From Pseudomonadota bacterium (GTDB taxonomy: Bacteria > Pseudomonadota > Gammaproteobacteria > Nitrosococcales > Methylophagaceae), in assembly GCA_030576275.1 (NCBI GenBank), contig JALIBN010000014.1, forward strand, positions 1-49,266: a stretch of 49,266 nt of DNA, read 5' to 3'. The position numbers and the translations under genes were made by a program. Below the pieces are notes generated by a model. The model worked only from the letters and a program-made list of their open reading frames with translations. It was not told the origin of the DNA and did not search any database. Position 1 is the first letter of the stretch, and the number at the start of each line of letters is the position of its first letter. Below, piece after piece: positions 26,286 to 35,069 of the stretch.

Positions 26286-26966
26286 ATGCGTATTTTAATC
26301 ATTGAAGATGAAATTCATTTACGTCAACAAATAAGTCAACAATTACACAAACAAAACTTAACCGTAGATGCCGCTGCTGATGGTGAAGAAGGCTTATATT
26401 TTGGCTTAGAATATGCCTACGATGTCGCTATTATTGACATAGGTTTACCTAAACTGTCGGGTATTGAGGTAATACAAAAACTCCGTGGTGCTGGCAAAGA
26501 ATTCCCCATTCTTATTCTAACGGCAAGAGGTCGTTGGCAAGATAAAGTGGCAGGATTAGAAGCTGGTGCAGATGATTATCTAGTAAAACCATTTCATTTT
26601 GAAGAATTATCAGCACGTATTAACGCTTTATCAAGGCGTGCATCAGGTTGGGCAAATGCAATTTTACGCTGCGGCGCTATTACACTTAATCCTTCGAGCC
26701 AAGAAGTCATCCGTGATGATATTGTAATTGACCTTACTGCATACGAATATCGACTACTACACTATATGATGCTTCATGCTGGTGAAGTTATATCAAAAAC
26801 AGAGTTAGTCGATCATATTTACGAACAAGATCATGATCGTGATAGCAATGTTATTGAAGTCTTTATCAAGCGCTTACGCAACAAATTAGATCCTGACAAA
26901 TCCCTTAATGCAATAGAAACCCTGCGTGGCCGTGGTTATCGCCTGACTTTACCACGTGCACATTAA
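26286..26966 (+). CDS. OmpR/PhoP-family response regulator
   Basis: 226 residues: receiver domain with phospho-acceptor Asp51 (IIDIGLPKLSG), Thr at ILTARG and Lys in LVKPF, then a winged-helix DNA-binding domain ending VIEVFIKRLRNKLDP and IETLRGRGYRLT. It resembles PhoP/QseB-type regulators. The preceding PepSY gene and the following kinase gene (overlap 11 bp) form an operon with it. The upstream TTCAG repeats are a candidate target. Confidence 0.93.
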   Translation: MRILIIEDEIHLRQQISQQLHKQNLTVDAAADGEEGLYFGLEYAYDVAIIDIGLPKLSGIEVIQKLRGAGKEFPILILTARGRWQDKVAGLEAGADDYLVKPFHFEELSARINALSRRASGWANAILRCGAITLNPSSQEVIRDDIVIDLTAYEYRLLHYMMLHAGEVISKTELVDHIYEQDHDRDSNVIEVFIKRLRNKLDPDKSLNAIETLRGRGYRLTLPRAH

Positions 26967-28308
26967 AAATCTATCACTCAGCAACCGCTTACTTATTGCC
27001 GTCAGTATTGTATTGACCGCTTTTTTAGGTCTCTCAGCGTTTAGTTTAAATAACGCCTTCCAAGCAAGTGCTGATAGCGCTCAACACAAACGTTTAAAGA
27101 ATTATGTTTATACACTCTTAGCCTCAGCTGAATTTGGTGAACATGGCTGGGTAACAATGCCCGATGATCTTGCTGAGCCTGATCTTTCTATCCCGAACTC
27201 AGGTTTATATGCACAAATAACGACAGGACAAGAAGTTGTCTGGCAATCGAAATCATCGCTAGGATTATTTATTGCTCTACCAAAACATCCTGGACCGTCA
27301 AATGAACACCTGTCCGTTATCAAGCTAAATAATCAGGTCACATTATTAAATTTAGCTTATGGTTTCGTTTGGGAGAGCGAAAAAGGGAAACACTTTAACT
27401 ACACAATCAATGTATCTGAAGATATTAACGCGATAAATCTACAAAAAGCTAAATTTCAACGTAACTTGTGGTATTGGCTCGGTGGCACAGGATTAATGCT
27501 ATTAATAGCCCAAGCCTTCATATTGAGATGGGGCTTACGACCATTACATGACGTTGCTGATGATCTTCATGCTATTGAACAAGGTGATCGTAAAAGGTTA
27601 TTAAAAAATTACCCAAAGGAGTTAAATCAGCTCACGCAAAATATAAATAACCTGCTCGACCATGAAGAGTCACGCCGCAAACGTTATAAAAACTCACTTG
27701 CTGATCTAGCACACAGTCTAAAGACTCCGCTGGCAGTATTTCGTGGTGAATTGGAAAGTAGTGCTGACATTTCTGAAATCAAACAAATAGGCCATGAACA
27801 AATCGATCGTATTAGCACCCTAGTCGACTACCAACTCCAAAGGGCTTCTACTGAAGGTTACAACAGCTTACAGGCTCCGGTATCATTGGGAGATATTATC
27901 AATAAAATACTGATCTCTCTGGATAAAGTGTATCAATCAAAATCAATTCGTCGTCAGTTTGAAATTGAACGCGACGTGTTTATCCACGCTGATGAAGGTG
28001 ATATGTATGAGCTACTGGGCAATCTGTTGGAAAATGCCTATAAATATGGAAATAAACGCGTCAACGTCTTAGTTCTTTCACGATTAGATAGTGTAGATAT
28101 TCATATAGAAGATGATGGTAATGGCATTCCAAAATATGCCCATAAAGACATCATCAAACGTGGCACACGTATCGACACTCAAATCGAAGGCCAAGGGCTT
28201 GGTTTAGCAATAGCAAGTGATATTATAACGGCTTATCAAGGTGAAATAAGGTTACAGCAGAGTCACCTTGGTGGCGCTAATTTTATTATTAGCTTGCCTA
28301 AACAATGA
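26956..28308 (+). CDS. PhoQ-like sensor histidine kinase
   Basis: 450 residues. GTG start at 26956 overlaps the regulator gene by 11 bp, suggesting coupled translation. TM1 (about 11-30), periplasmic sensor domain of about 140 residues, TM2 (about 171-190), HAMP, then the H-box LAHSLKTPLAVF with His253, an N-box NLLENAYKYG and a G-box GQGLGLAIASDII. The H-box wording LAHSLKTPL is PhoQ-like. The ligand is unknown. Confidence 0.93.
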   Translation: MHIKNLSLSNRLLIAVSIVLTAFLGLSAFSLNNAFQASADSAQHKRLKNYVYTLLASAEFGEHGWVTMPDDLAEPDLSIPNSGLYAQITTGQEVVWQSKSSLGLFIALPKHPGPSNEHLSVIKLNNQVTLLNLAYGFVWESEKGKHFNYTINVSEDINAINLQKAKFQRNLWYWLGGTGLMLLIAQAFILRWGLRPLHDVADDLHAIEQGDRKRLLKNYPKELNQLTQNINNLLDHEESRRKRYKNSLADLAHSLKTPLAVFRGELESSADISEIKQIGHEQIDRISTLVDYQLQRASTEGYNSLQAPVSLGDIINKILISLDKVYQSKSIRRQFEIERDVFIHADEGDMYELLGNLLENAYKYGNKRVNVLVLSRLDSVDIHIEDDGNGIPKYAHKDIIKRGTRIDTQIEGQGLGLAIASDIITAYQGEIRLQQSHLGGANFIISLPKQ

Positions 28309-28317
28309 TACTGAAAA

Positions 28318-28839
28318 TTAATCCAATTCTTCTTGGCATTGTTGTAAATATTTAAACAATAATCGCGCTGATTTCGGTGGTTTATTTTGAGTTGTTTCTT
28401 TGTTGGCATTTCTAACTAACTGTCGCACATGTTGGATATCGAAACTGTCAAATTGATTACGTAAAACAGTCATTACCTCATTATCGCCAGCCAATAATTG
28501 TTCCCGCCACTCTTCAATTTGATGAAATTGCTTTGTTTCACCATTATGTGCTTGACGAATTTTATCTAAATTTTGTTTGATTTCTTGATGTTCTTCATCG
28601 ACCATTAAGCCGCCGATGAAGCCAACTTGACGCTTTAAAGCACCTAGTTTCATGCCATGTGCTTTTATCACTTGCTCATAAAGACGTTCGGTCAAATTCA
28701 GCTTGTCGAGATCCTTAATAGGCAATTCTACTAATTCCTTACCTAAATCTTTAAGCTCTTGTAACTCACGTTTAATATCAGACTTACTAACATAGTACTC
28801 CTCATCGTTATACGCGGCTTTTTCACCAAACCTAATCAT
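28318..28839 (-). CDS. darP: Ribosome-associated protein DarP/YjgA (DUF615)
   Basis: 173 residues. DEEYYVSKSDIKRELQELKDLGKELVELPIKDLDKL and ANKETTQNKPPKSARLLFKYLQQCQE match the YjgA family beginning and end. In E. coli YjgA/DarP associates with late 50S precursors. Convergent to the sensor kinase with 9 bp between stop codons; RBS AAGG precedes the ATG. The acidic N-terminal tail of the E. coli protein is shorter here. Confidence 0.93.
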   Translation of the reverse strand: MIRFGEKAAYNDEEYYVSKSDIKRELQELKDLGKELVELPIKDLDKLNLTERLYEQVIKAHGMKLGALKRQVGFIGGLMVDEEHQEIKQNLDKIRQAHNGETKQFHQIEEWREQLLAGDNEVMTVLRNQFDSFDIQHVRQLVRNANKETTQNKPPKSARLLFKYLQQCQEELD

Positions 28840-29034
28840 ATTTGTACCTTAAATTATAAATTTCTAATGCCACCATTTTACTCGAATAATTCACCATGAT
28901 GAAATTAATGTTATTGATAGTGTTTTGCAAAAGCCAACGTTGATTGCAACATATCGGCTTGTTGGTCGTTATCCAGTTAATATCATTCACATAATCAATG
29001 GTTCAAATCGTGCTTCAGAGACACTATAGATCTA

Positions 29035-29868
29035 TTATTTAAGTTTTCTAAAACGTAAGGTCATCCGGTCGCTTTCGCCGACGGATAGATAATGCTCCCG
29101 ATCCTGTTCACCTAATCTGAGTGTCGGCGGTAACGTCCAGACACCTTTTGCATAATCTTTAGCATCACGTGGATTAGCATTAATCTCAGATGTTTCATCT
29201 AATACGAAACCTGCTTGCTTAGCGAGATCGATCACTAAATTTTGATCCAGATAACCTGATGTCTTCATCGTTGCTAGATCGGTATCAATGGCTGCTCGAT
29301 GATCGGTTACACCTAAAATTCCACCAGGTTTTAAAACGCGATAAAACGCATTAAACATCTCAGTTGCATAATCACCTTTTAACCAATTATGTACATTTCT
29401 AAAGGTTAAAACAGCATCAACACTGTTTTCTGGCCCTATAGTCCAATAAGATGGTGGACCTAATTCAACAATATTTACTTGGTCATAAATACCAGGGGAT
29501 GTTGTTAACCACGCCTTATAGTCTGCTTGCATATCTTGTCGCCACTGAGGTCCTGCATGTTGAGGAAAACCGGCGGCAATAAACTGTCCACCTCCATTTT
29601 TTAGGTATGGAGCCAGAATTTCTGTGTACCAGCCTTTTCCCGGCCAAATCTCTATCACTGTCATCTCAGGTTTAATCTGAAAAAAGGTCAACGTTTGTAA
29701 TGGGTGGCGATAAATGTCCCTCTGTTTATTACTTTCTGAGCGATGTTGACTATTGATAATATCTAGCAACTGAGATGATTCATTTGCCTGGACTAAAGCT
29801 GGTGTAGAAAAAATAATTACCAGGAACAAGCATAAAACGGCTTTCTTTCGATCAAATAAATTCATCAT
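29035..29868 (-). CDS. Exported class I SAM-dependent methyltransferase (COG4798-like)
   Basis: 277 residues with a signal peptide (to about VQA-N). Family wording: HPLQTLTFFQIKPEMTVIEIWPGKGWYTEILAPYL, then NSVDAVLTFRNVHNWLKGDYA and ILGVTDHRA. Proteins of this type keep a Rossmann-like fold yet carry an export signal, so whether SAM is available to them is unclear. Stands alone: 195 bp from darP and 188 bp from the next gene. Confidence 0.85.
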   Translation of the reverse strand: MMNLFDRKKAVLCLFLVIIFSTPALVQANESSQLLDIINSQHRSESNKQRDIYRHPLQTLTFFQIKPEMTVIEIWPGKGWYTEILAPYLKNGGGQFIAAGFPQHAGPQWRQDMQADYKAWLTTSPGIYDQVNIVELGPPSYWTIGPENSVDAVLTFRNVHNWLKGDYATEMFNAFYRVLKPGGILGVTDHRAAIDTDLATMKTSGYLDQNLVIDLAKQAGFVLDETSEINANPRDAKDYAKGVWTLPPTLRLGEQDREHYLSVGESDRMTLRFRKLK

Positions 29869-30056
29869 TTTTCACCTTGAATCAATAATTAACATAATTA
29901 CATAGACCATATGTCACACCGATCGTTACCAACTGATTTGTTTTTCTTGTAACGCTAAATGAGTACGTTGGAAGTTGATTTACCGTTGACTAGTTTCAAC
30001 TCGAGACCAGACAGTAATATTGATCTCTTAAAATTCGTGTTTAGTCTTTGGAAATA

Positions 30057-30758
30057 TTATTCCTTAAATTTTTTGGCCAGCGCTCTATTTTTCCGTACTC
30101 GCATTATTGTGGTTGTCATAAGTGCTAGTACGCCAATCAATACAAATGAAAAAATCACCTCACTGGTAAATAATTGTTCCATAGAATCTACTGTCGATAA
30201 TGATTGTCCCAGATTGACTAAAACAAAACTCACCGGCCACATACCGAAATACGTGCCAATGGCATATTGCTGGGTTTTGATCGGACTAAAGGCAAAGACC
30301 ATATTAACAAACCAGAAAGGAAATATGGGCACTGCACGCATAAAGATCAAATAACCAAAGACATCGCCATGAAGCTTTTCCATGACATTTTTGGTTGAAT
30401 TCATTTTTGCTAATTGCGTTCTAGCCCAATCAGCAATTAAATAGCGTGCTAACCAAAATACCAACACTGCACCCATTGTTGATGCAATCGTTGCTAATAA
30501 TACCCCATACCAACGACCAAAAATAAAACCGATCGCCAACGACATAATGGCTGCCGCAGGCAAATTTAATACTGTTGCAAGTATATATATTACGCCCGTT
30601 ATAAAAAAGGCTTTCCAGAAATGGCCATCTGCATAGGTTAATAAATCATCTTTATGCTGTTTCAGGCTGTCGAAATTTAAATAATCTTGACCACCATTGA
30701 TTAAAAACAATGCTAGTAAACTTAATAACCCCGTAATAATCAGTATTTTTTTAACCAT
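30057..30758 (-). CDS. VTT-domain (DedA/TVP38-like) membrane protein
   Basis: 233 residues from the ATG at 30758 (GAGG 9 bp before; the ATG at 30767 has the RBS too close). About six hydrophobic segments; the middle reads NLPAAAIMSLAIGFIFGRWYGVLLATIASTMGAVLVFWLARYL and then FLMRAVPIFPFWFVNMVFAFSPIKTQQY-like wording, the G-x-x-x-(V/I)-P-x-FP-x-x-x-x-N of VTT proteins. Eukaryotic relatives are lipid scramblases, and some bacterial DedA members flip carrier lipids and affect polymyxin tolerance. Last of a leftward eptA-PAP2 group but 93 bp away. Confidence 0.88.
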   Translation of the reverse strand: MVKKILIITGLLSLLALFLINGGQDYLNFDSLKQHKDDLLTYADGHFWKAFFITGVIYILATVLNLPAAAIMSLAIGFIFGRWYGVLLATIASTMGAVLVFWLARYLIADWARTQLAKMNSTKNVMEKLHGDVFGYLIFMRAVPIFPFWFVNMVFAFSPIKTQQYAIGTYFGMWPVSFVLVNLGQSLSTVDSMEQLFTSEVIFSFVLIGVLALMTTTIMRVRKNRALAKKFKE

Positions 30759-30851
30759 TAATATCATCCTCGCAAATCAGCCTGTGATTGAATCATACAA
30801 TTATGATTTGGCATAATCGACTGCTGGTTGATTTTTTGAACGGTGTTCGTC

Positions 30852-31526
30852 TTACTTAGCCCAAGTATTCACTCGAATATTCCAAATAAACCAACAGACT
30901 AACCAACATATAAAAGCCGAGCTAAGATCATGACTTAGATAATGTGCACCGCGTATTTGTTGGTCAAAGCCAAAGATAAGCCCCATAGATACGATAAAAG
31001 CTAAGATGAATGTTGCTTGTTTTGGCCAGTAATGCCGGCTAAAGAAATATACCCCAAAAAACATATAAGCTGAGCTAGCATGACCTGATGGGAAGCAATG
31101 CCCTGCGTCAGTTATTGGCGCCCATAAACTGTTAAACCATGATTGGTATTGGCGGTGACCGCCAAAATCAATCACTGACCACGGACAATCCACCGTCGTC
31201 AATCGTTTAAATAAGGACACGGTTATTGTAGCCAGCGGTAAGCTGAGCGATAAATAGGCTAATCCCCCTTTATATTTGGCTAATAATCGTGATTTAAAAG
31301 AAAACGAATACATCAACAATACAATTATATATAGCCCTACAGCAAGATCATGACCACCATCATGTACTACTTTTTGAGTTAGCCAAGAATATCTTAGTGC
31401 CCATTGCTGGCCTTCAAGTTGATACCAGTAATTCGCTAGATGCCAATCAATATCCCACCATAAAATTGGAATAATAAATGCTATATATAGGCCTAGGGGA
31501 AGCCAAAACAATTTTTGTTTTAGCAT
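30852..31526 (-). CDS. PAP2 superfamily membrane phosphatase
   Basis: 224 residues with five to six TM segments. Phosphatase motifs: KRLTTVDCPW (motif 1, with the CPW of lipid A-type PAP2 enzymes), FPSGHASSAYMFFG (motif 2 with catalytic His), RGAHYLSHDLSSA (motif 3). Members remove the 1- or 4'-phosphate of lipid A or the second phosphate of undecaprenyl-PP. The start lies 3 bp after eptA, so joint action on lipid A (phosphate removal plus phosphoethanolamine addition) is inferred. Confidence 0.9.
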   Translation of the reverse strand: MLKQKLFWLPLGLYIAFIIPILWWDIDWHLANYWYQLEGQQWALRYSWLTQKVVHDGGHDLAVGLYIIVLLMYSFSFKSRLLAKYKGGLAYLSLSLPLATITVSLFKRLTTVDCPWSVIDFGGHRQYQSWFNSLWAPITDAGHCFPSGHASSAYMFFGVYFFSRHYWPKQATFILAFIVSMGLIFGFDQQIRGAHYLSHDLSSAFICWLVCWFIWNIRVNTWAK

Positions 31527-31529
31527 TAA

Positions 31530-33170
31530 TTATGCTTTATTACTGTTTATGTTACTTTTACAGCTATCAAAAATATCAAGCTCGGCCTGATAGTTCTCCG
31601 TCGATAAAATATTTAGCATGCCCAATACTGAATGAAATAGATTGTCGTGGGAAAGTGTACTGTCCGTTTTTGCAACTACACAACTACGATTTATTTGATA
31701 GTCTGCTACAAAGGTATCAGATAGCCACATAACCATAGGTACATGTGTTTGTTCATCAGGTGCCATAAAATATGGCGCGCCATGAAGATACATGTTTTTT
31801 TCGCCTAGAGACTCACCATGGTCAGAGACATATATCATGGCCGTATTTGTTTGATCTGACTGCGCTTTCAAAAAGCCAATTACTTTATCTAAAAAATAAT
31901 CGGTATAAAGAATAGTATTGTCATAGGCATTTGTTATTTCTTGTTCCGAGCAGTCTTGTAATTCAGTGGTTTGACAAACCGGCGTGAATTTCTCGAATGC
32001 TTCTGGAACACGTTGATAATATGCCGGCCCATGACTGCCTTTTTGATGCAAGATGATAAATAAATCATGGTCACTAATAGATACAAAATGCTGAAGATTG
32101 TTCAACAGCACCTCATCGAAACATTCCTTATCATTACAAAATTCAGGAATATTAAGATGCACTACATTTTCTTGTTTAACACGGTCGCACACGCCCTTAC
32201 AGCCACTATTATTATCACGCCACAACACATCTGTGCCAGTTGCAGAGATAACATCTAGTAAACTTTCATAACCGTGGCCTTTATCATTATCGTAGTTATC
32301 TCGAGAGAACTTCGAAAACATACAGGGTAACGATGTCGCTGTTGCCGTGCCACATGACGAAACGTGTGTGAAATTAATCAGATCAGCATGAGTCTCTAAT
32401 AGTGGTGTTGTCTGTCTGTCGTAACCATCAAGATGAAATTCCTGTGCCCGTGCGGTCTCACCTGCTACAAATATAGTAATGGTGCGATTCTTTTTATTAC
32501 TTGCTATTACGCCACGGCTAACGTGTTGCGTAATAGGCACAATTTCTGTTTTAGCTTGTTCAAACTGATTTCTAATGGTTTTATCTATGGCATGAATATA
32601 ATTGGTCGGGTTAATTAACGAGCGAAACTCGCGATGATTTCTAAAAGTAGAGGCATAGTCTTGATAAAAGAAAGCCGCGATCAAGCCAATTGCCAATATA
32701 CTCATTAAAATTGAAAATACATTGATCGTGGCCTGCCTTAAAAACATACTATGTTGAACATCAATCTTATAAATAATCCATGCTGGCAGTAAGCCCCACA
32801 ACAGAATATGAACTACAAAAGAAAAACTGACTAACTCAAATGCTTCAGACGAATCCGTTTCAACTACATTTTGTAGCATGCTGGCATCGATCATCACACC
32901 ATATGAATCCATAAAAAAACTAGTCAGCGCTGAACATATAACAATAGTTATTAATATTGGCTTGAGTAGTTTTTTTATGGCTAGCAGACTAAAAATGATG
33001 TTAAATAAGGCTGTTAGAAAAACAGCGCATGAGGCTAGAAATAATGAATTATGTAATGAAAATTCACTGTGTGTCTCTAACAACCCTTGCCACAAACTTT
33101 GATTATAGCCCGCCACTAAAAAGATCGAGAACAGTAAAACAAGGTATTCCGAGCGAAGTGTTTTGGTCAT
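31530..33170 (-). CDS. eptA: Lipid A phosphoethanolamine transferase EptA
   Basis: 546 residues. Five N-terminal TM segments, then a periplasmic sulfatase-like domain. Catalytic wording: AGETARAQEFHLDGYDRQT with Glu238, VSSCGTATATSLPCMFS with Thr275 (equivalent to the phosphoethanolamine-bearing Thr of MCR/EptA), HQKGSHGPAYY, and VSDHGESLGE for the second metal site. It transfers phosphoethanolamine from phosphatidylethanolamine to lipid A, lowering negative charge and giving polymyxin tolerance. A PmrA-box-like site lies 57-73 bp upstream of the ATG, suiting the PmrA control known for this gene in enterics. Confidence 0.95.
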   Translation of the reverse strand: MTKTLRSEYLVLLFSIFLVAGYNQSLWQGLLETHSEFSLHNSLFLASCAVFLTALFNIIFSLLAIKKLLKPILITIVICSALTSFFMDSYGVMIDASMLQNVVETDSSEAFELVSFSFVVHILLWGLLPAWIIYKIDVQHSMFLRQATINVFSILMSILAIGLIAAFFYQDYASTFRNHREFRSLINPTNYIHAIDKTIRNQFEQAKTEIVPITQHVSRGVIASNKKNRTITIFVAGETARAQEFHLDGYDRQTTPLLETHADLINFTHVSSCGTATATSLPCMFSKFSRDNYDNDKGHGYESLLDVISATGTDVLWRDNNSGCKGVCDRVKQENVVHLNIPEFCNDKECFDEVLLNNLQHFVSISDHDLFIILHQKGSHGPAYYQRVPEAFEKFTPVCQTTELQDCSEQEITNAYDNTILYTDYFLDKVIGFLKAQSDQTNTAMIYVSDHGESLGEKNMYLHGAPYFMAPDEQTHVPMVMWLSDTFVADYQINRSCVVAKTDSTLSHDNLFHSVLGMLNILSTENYQAELDIFDSCKSNINSNKA

Positions 33171-33226
33171 TGATATCCATTTCCTGTGATTTTTTGATTA
33201 AATTACAGTCAGGATGACATTACTAC

Positions 33227-33243
33227 CTTAACAAAAACTTAAG
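33227..33243 (-). promoter_or_regulatory. PmrA-box-like element upstream of eptA
   Basis: On the minus strand CTTAAG-TTTTT-GTTAAG then G: two hexamers 5 bp apart, close to the PmrA consensus (Y)TTAA(K)-N5-(Y)TTAA(K). TGTAAT about 19 bp downstream could be the -10. A nearly identical element occurs at 41407-41423. Confidence 0.6.
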
Positions 33244-33249
33244 ATTTGA

Positions 33250-33939
33250 TTAAAATTCAAATTCTGTCAAAAGTCGCCAAGTATTATCAGGCGTCGATGA
33301 ATCTAAACCTATAATACTACCCACTTCCCAGTGCAGTTTTTTACTTGTGCTAAATTTAACATCGCCCATAATTACAGGGCCTATACCTCGTGTATTTTGA
33401 CCACTATAGAACTCTAAAGCGGGCTCAAAATAGCGTGAGTAACGATAGCGAGCTTGTAATGCTAAAGTCGATTCTAGCTCAGCGTTTATGGTGTCACCCC
33501 ACTCATAAATGGCTCGTAAATTAGCAGTACTAGTCCAAGTACCCCACTCTTTTTCCATTAACAGCCCAGTTGCCAACTCCCAGTTATTATCATATCGGTC
33601 TTTTTCTAACTCAAGGATAACTCCCCAGTCAACCGCATATTCGCCTTGCTCGGTTAACTGCCATTTAGCTTCCAACTCATAGGCATCAATGCTACTTTCA
33701 TTATTGCTTACTATTAAGTAACCTTCTATAAAGAGCCGATCAGATACTGACTTGCCGATACCGAGACGGTGTTTTTGCTCACCATCTGAAGAAATCATTC
33801 GCCATTCAAACTCTCTTTCAAGGACTTGTACATAGGGATGATAAACTTTATCAATGGCTAGCCCATCAGCATGGGTAACTGACGTTAAACAGATTCCAAA
33901 CCCAATAAAAAGCGAATTTAGTTGCTTTTGAGGTTTCAC
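33250..33939 (-). CDS. Exported beta-rich protein, possible outer-membrane barrel
   Basis: 229 residues with a signal peptide (to about THA-D). The mature part alternates aromatic and polar residues in strand-like runs (GIGKSVSDRLFIEGYLIVSN, YELEAKWQLTEQGEYAVDWGVILELE, ALQARYRYSRYFEPALEFYSGQ) and ends in EFEF, as outer-membrane barrels do. Families of this kind occur beside FTR1 permease genes. A role as an outer-membrane partner for the iron uptake genes is inference. Its start overlaps the FTR1 gene end by 4 bp; last gene of the ten-gene run. Confidence 0.75.
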   Translation of the reverse strand: MKPQKQLNSLFIGFGICLTSVTHADGLAIDKVYHPYVQVLEREFEWRMISSDGEQKHRLGIGKSVSDRLFIEGYLIVSNNESSIDAYELEAKWQLTEQGEYAVDWGVILELEKDRYDNNWELATGLLMEKEWGTWTSTANLRAIYEWGDTINAELESTLALQARYRYSRYFEPALEFYSGQNTRGIGPVIMGDVKFSTSKKLHWEVGSIIGLDSSTPDNTWRLLTEFEF

Positions 33940-34718
33940 TTATTAAGCCTTTGGTTGTGGTTCCAAGAATATCCCGAAAATAAAATGATGATAAATAATG
34001 CAGATAAATAGGCCATTACTTGCACCGCTGTCGGTGTTGCTTCATAGCCAATTACTGCATAGAGTAATTGACCGGAAATCGAATGCTCGCTAATCCACGT
34101 TGAGGTATCCCAAATCGGGTATTGACTGATAACCCAATCGGCCTGAGTGAGCTGTTGTACCGTCTGAGAAATCATACTTCCCGCAAGTAATACAGTAAGT
34201 ACATATCCAGCTCGAATACTGATATTAATCGGCATATTGAGCAATATATAGTAAATACATACGCCAATACTAATCCCTATCCCAGCACCGATGGCACTGC
34301 CTAATAACACCGACTGAAATAATTCTGGAACGGTGACAAAGCCATGAATATAAATAATAATTTCAGAACCTTCACGAACCGTAGCAAAAATGACGCCGAT
34401 CATCATCATTGCCGTTAGTAAGCTCTTATTCAACGGCGAGTCTGGGCGCATAGCTATGATTAAAAAAGTCAGCAACACTAAATAAATTATTATTTGAATA
34501 CCCGCATTAATAACCTCTTGCCCTACGCCATCAAACCACTGTGACACTACACCGATATTAACTGCGTATATAGCGGCACTGATAACTCCTAAGAATAAAC
34601 CCGTCAACAACCAAACACGAGAGTTGTTAAAAATCTGACTAAAAGCTAGGAACAGACTAATAATAAGTGAAGCCTCAATCACTTCACGTAAAATAATAAT
34701 GACTGCATTTAAAAGCAC
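33936..34718 (-). CDS. FTR1 family iron permease
   Basis: 260 residues with seven TM segments. Both REXXE iron-binding motifs are present: REVIE (11-15) and REGSE (115-119). FTR1/EfeU/FtrC proteins move ferric or freshly oxidised iron across the inner membrane. The cupredoxin gene lies 8 bp upstream, giving an FtrB-FtrC-like pair; the P19 (FtrA) and ferredoxin (FtrD) partners are absent. Confidence 0.92.
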   Translation of the reverse strand: MLLNAVIIILREVIEASLIISLFLAFSQIFNNSRVWLLTGLFLGVISAAIYAVNIGVVSQWFDGVGQEVINAGIQIIIYLVLLTFLIIAMRPDSPLNKSLLTAMMMIGVIFATVREGSEIIIYIHGFVTVPELFQSVLLGSAIGAGIGISIGVCIYYILLNMPINISIRAGYVLTVLLAGSMISQTVQQLTQADWVISQYPIWDTSTWISEHSISGQLLYAVIGYEATPTAVQVMAYLSALFIIILFSGYSWNHNQRLNK

Positions 34719-34726
34719 GATAACAC

Positions 34727-35059
34727 CTATTTAACGATTATTTTACCTTGGGCAGTTTTAGGAAAAAACTCCCCAAAGAAAGGATATTCACCCTGTTGTA
34801 ATGGCCCGATGAAAAGCACGCCTTGGCTATTAGCGGGAATCACTTTTTCGCGATTAAGTTCATAGCTTTCGATTTCTTCGGCCGTTTTATCTTTATTGAT
34901 AAATATTAATTTAACTTTAGTATCAGCAGCTATTTCTATTTCGGCAGGGTAAAATAAATGATCACGAATTTCAATTTCAATTACTGGCCGAGCAAATATC
35001 GATAGACTGCTCAGACAAAGGAGCGTGAGTAAAAAATAACGCAGTGTCATATTAATCAT
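34727..35059 (-). CDS. Periplasmic cupredoxin-like protein (FtrB/EfeO-type)
   Basis: 110 residues; signal peptide to about IFA-R. Cupredoxin fold wording: IEIRDHLFYPAEIEIAADTKVKLIFINKDKTAEEIES and EKVIPANSQGVLFIGPLQQGEYPFFGEFFPKTAQGKIIV, typical of the domain next to FTR1 permeases. The usual copper-ligand His residues are not all seen, so it may handle iron or a different copper site. Probably oxidises or delivers iron to the permease encoded 8 bp downstream. Confidence 0.88.
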   Translation of the reverse strand: MINMTLRYFLLTLLCLSSLSIFARPVIEIEIRDHLFYPAEIEIAADTKVKLIFINKDKTAEEIESYELNREKVIPANSQGVLFIGPLQQGEYPFFGEFFPKTAQGKIIVK

Positions 35060-35069
35060 ATTATCTACT

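Noticed and set aside
29000..29020. GGTTCAAATC, like a tRNA T-arm
   Set aside because: No acceptor stem, anticodon arm or CCA end can be folded around it.
29959..30354. 131-codon plus-strand frame
   Set aside because: Mostly antisense to the VTT-domain gene, and no RBS.
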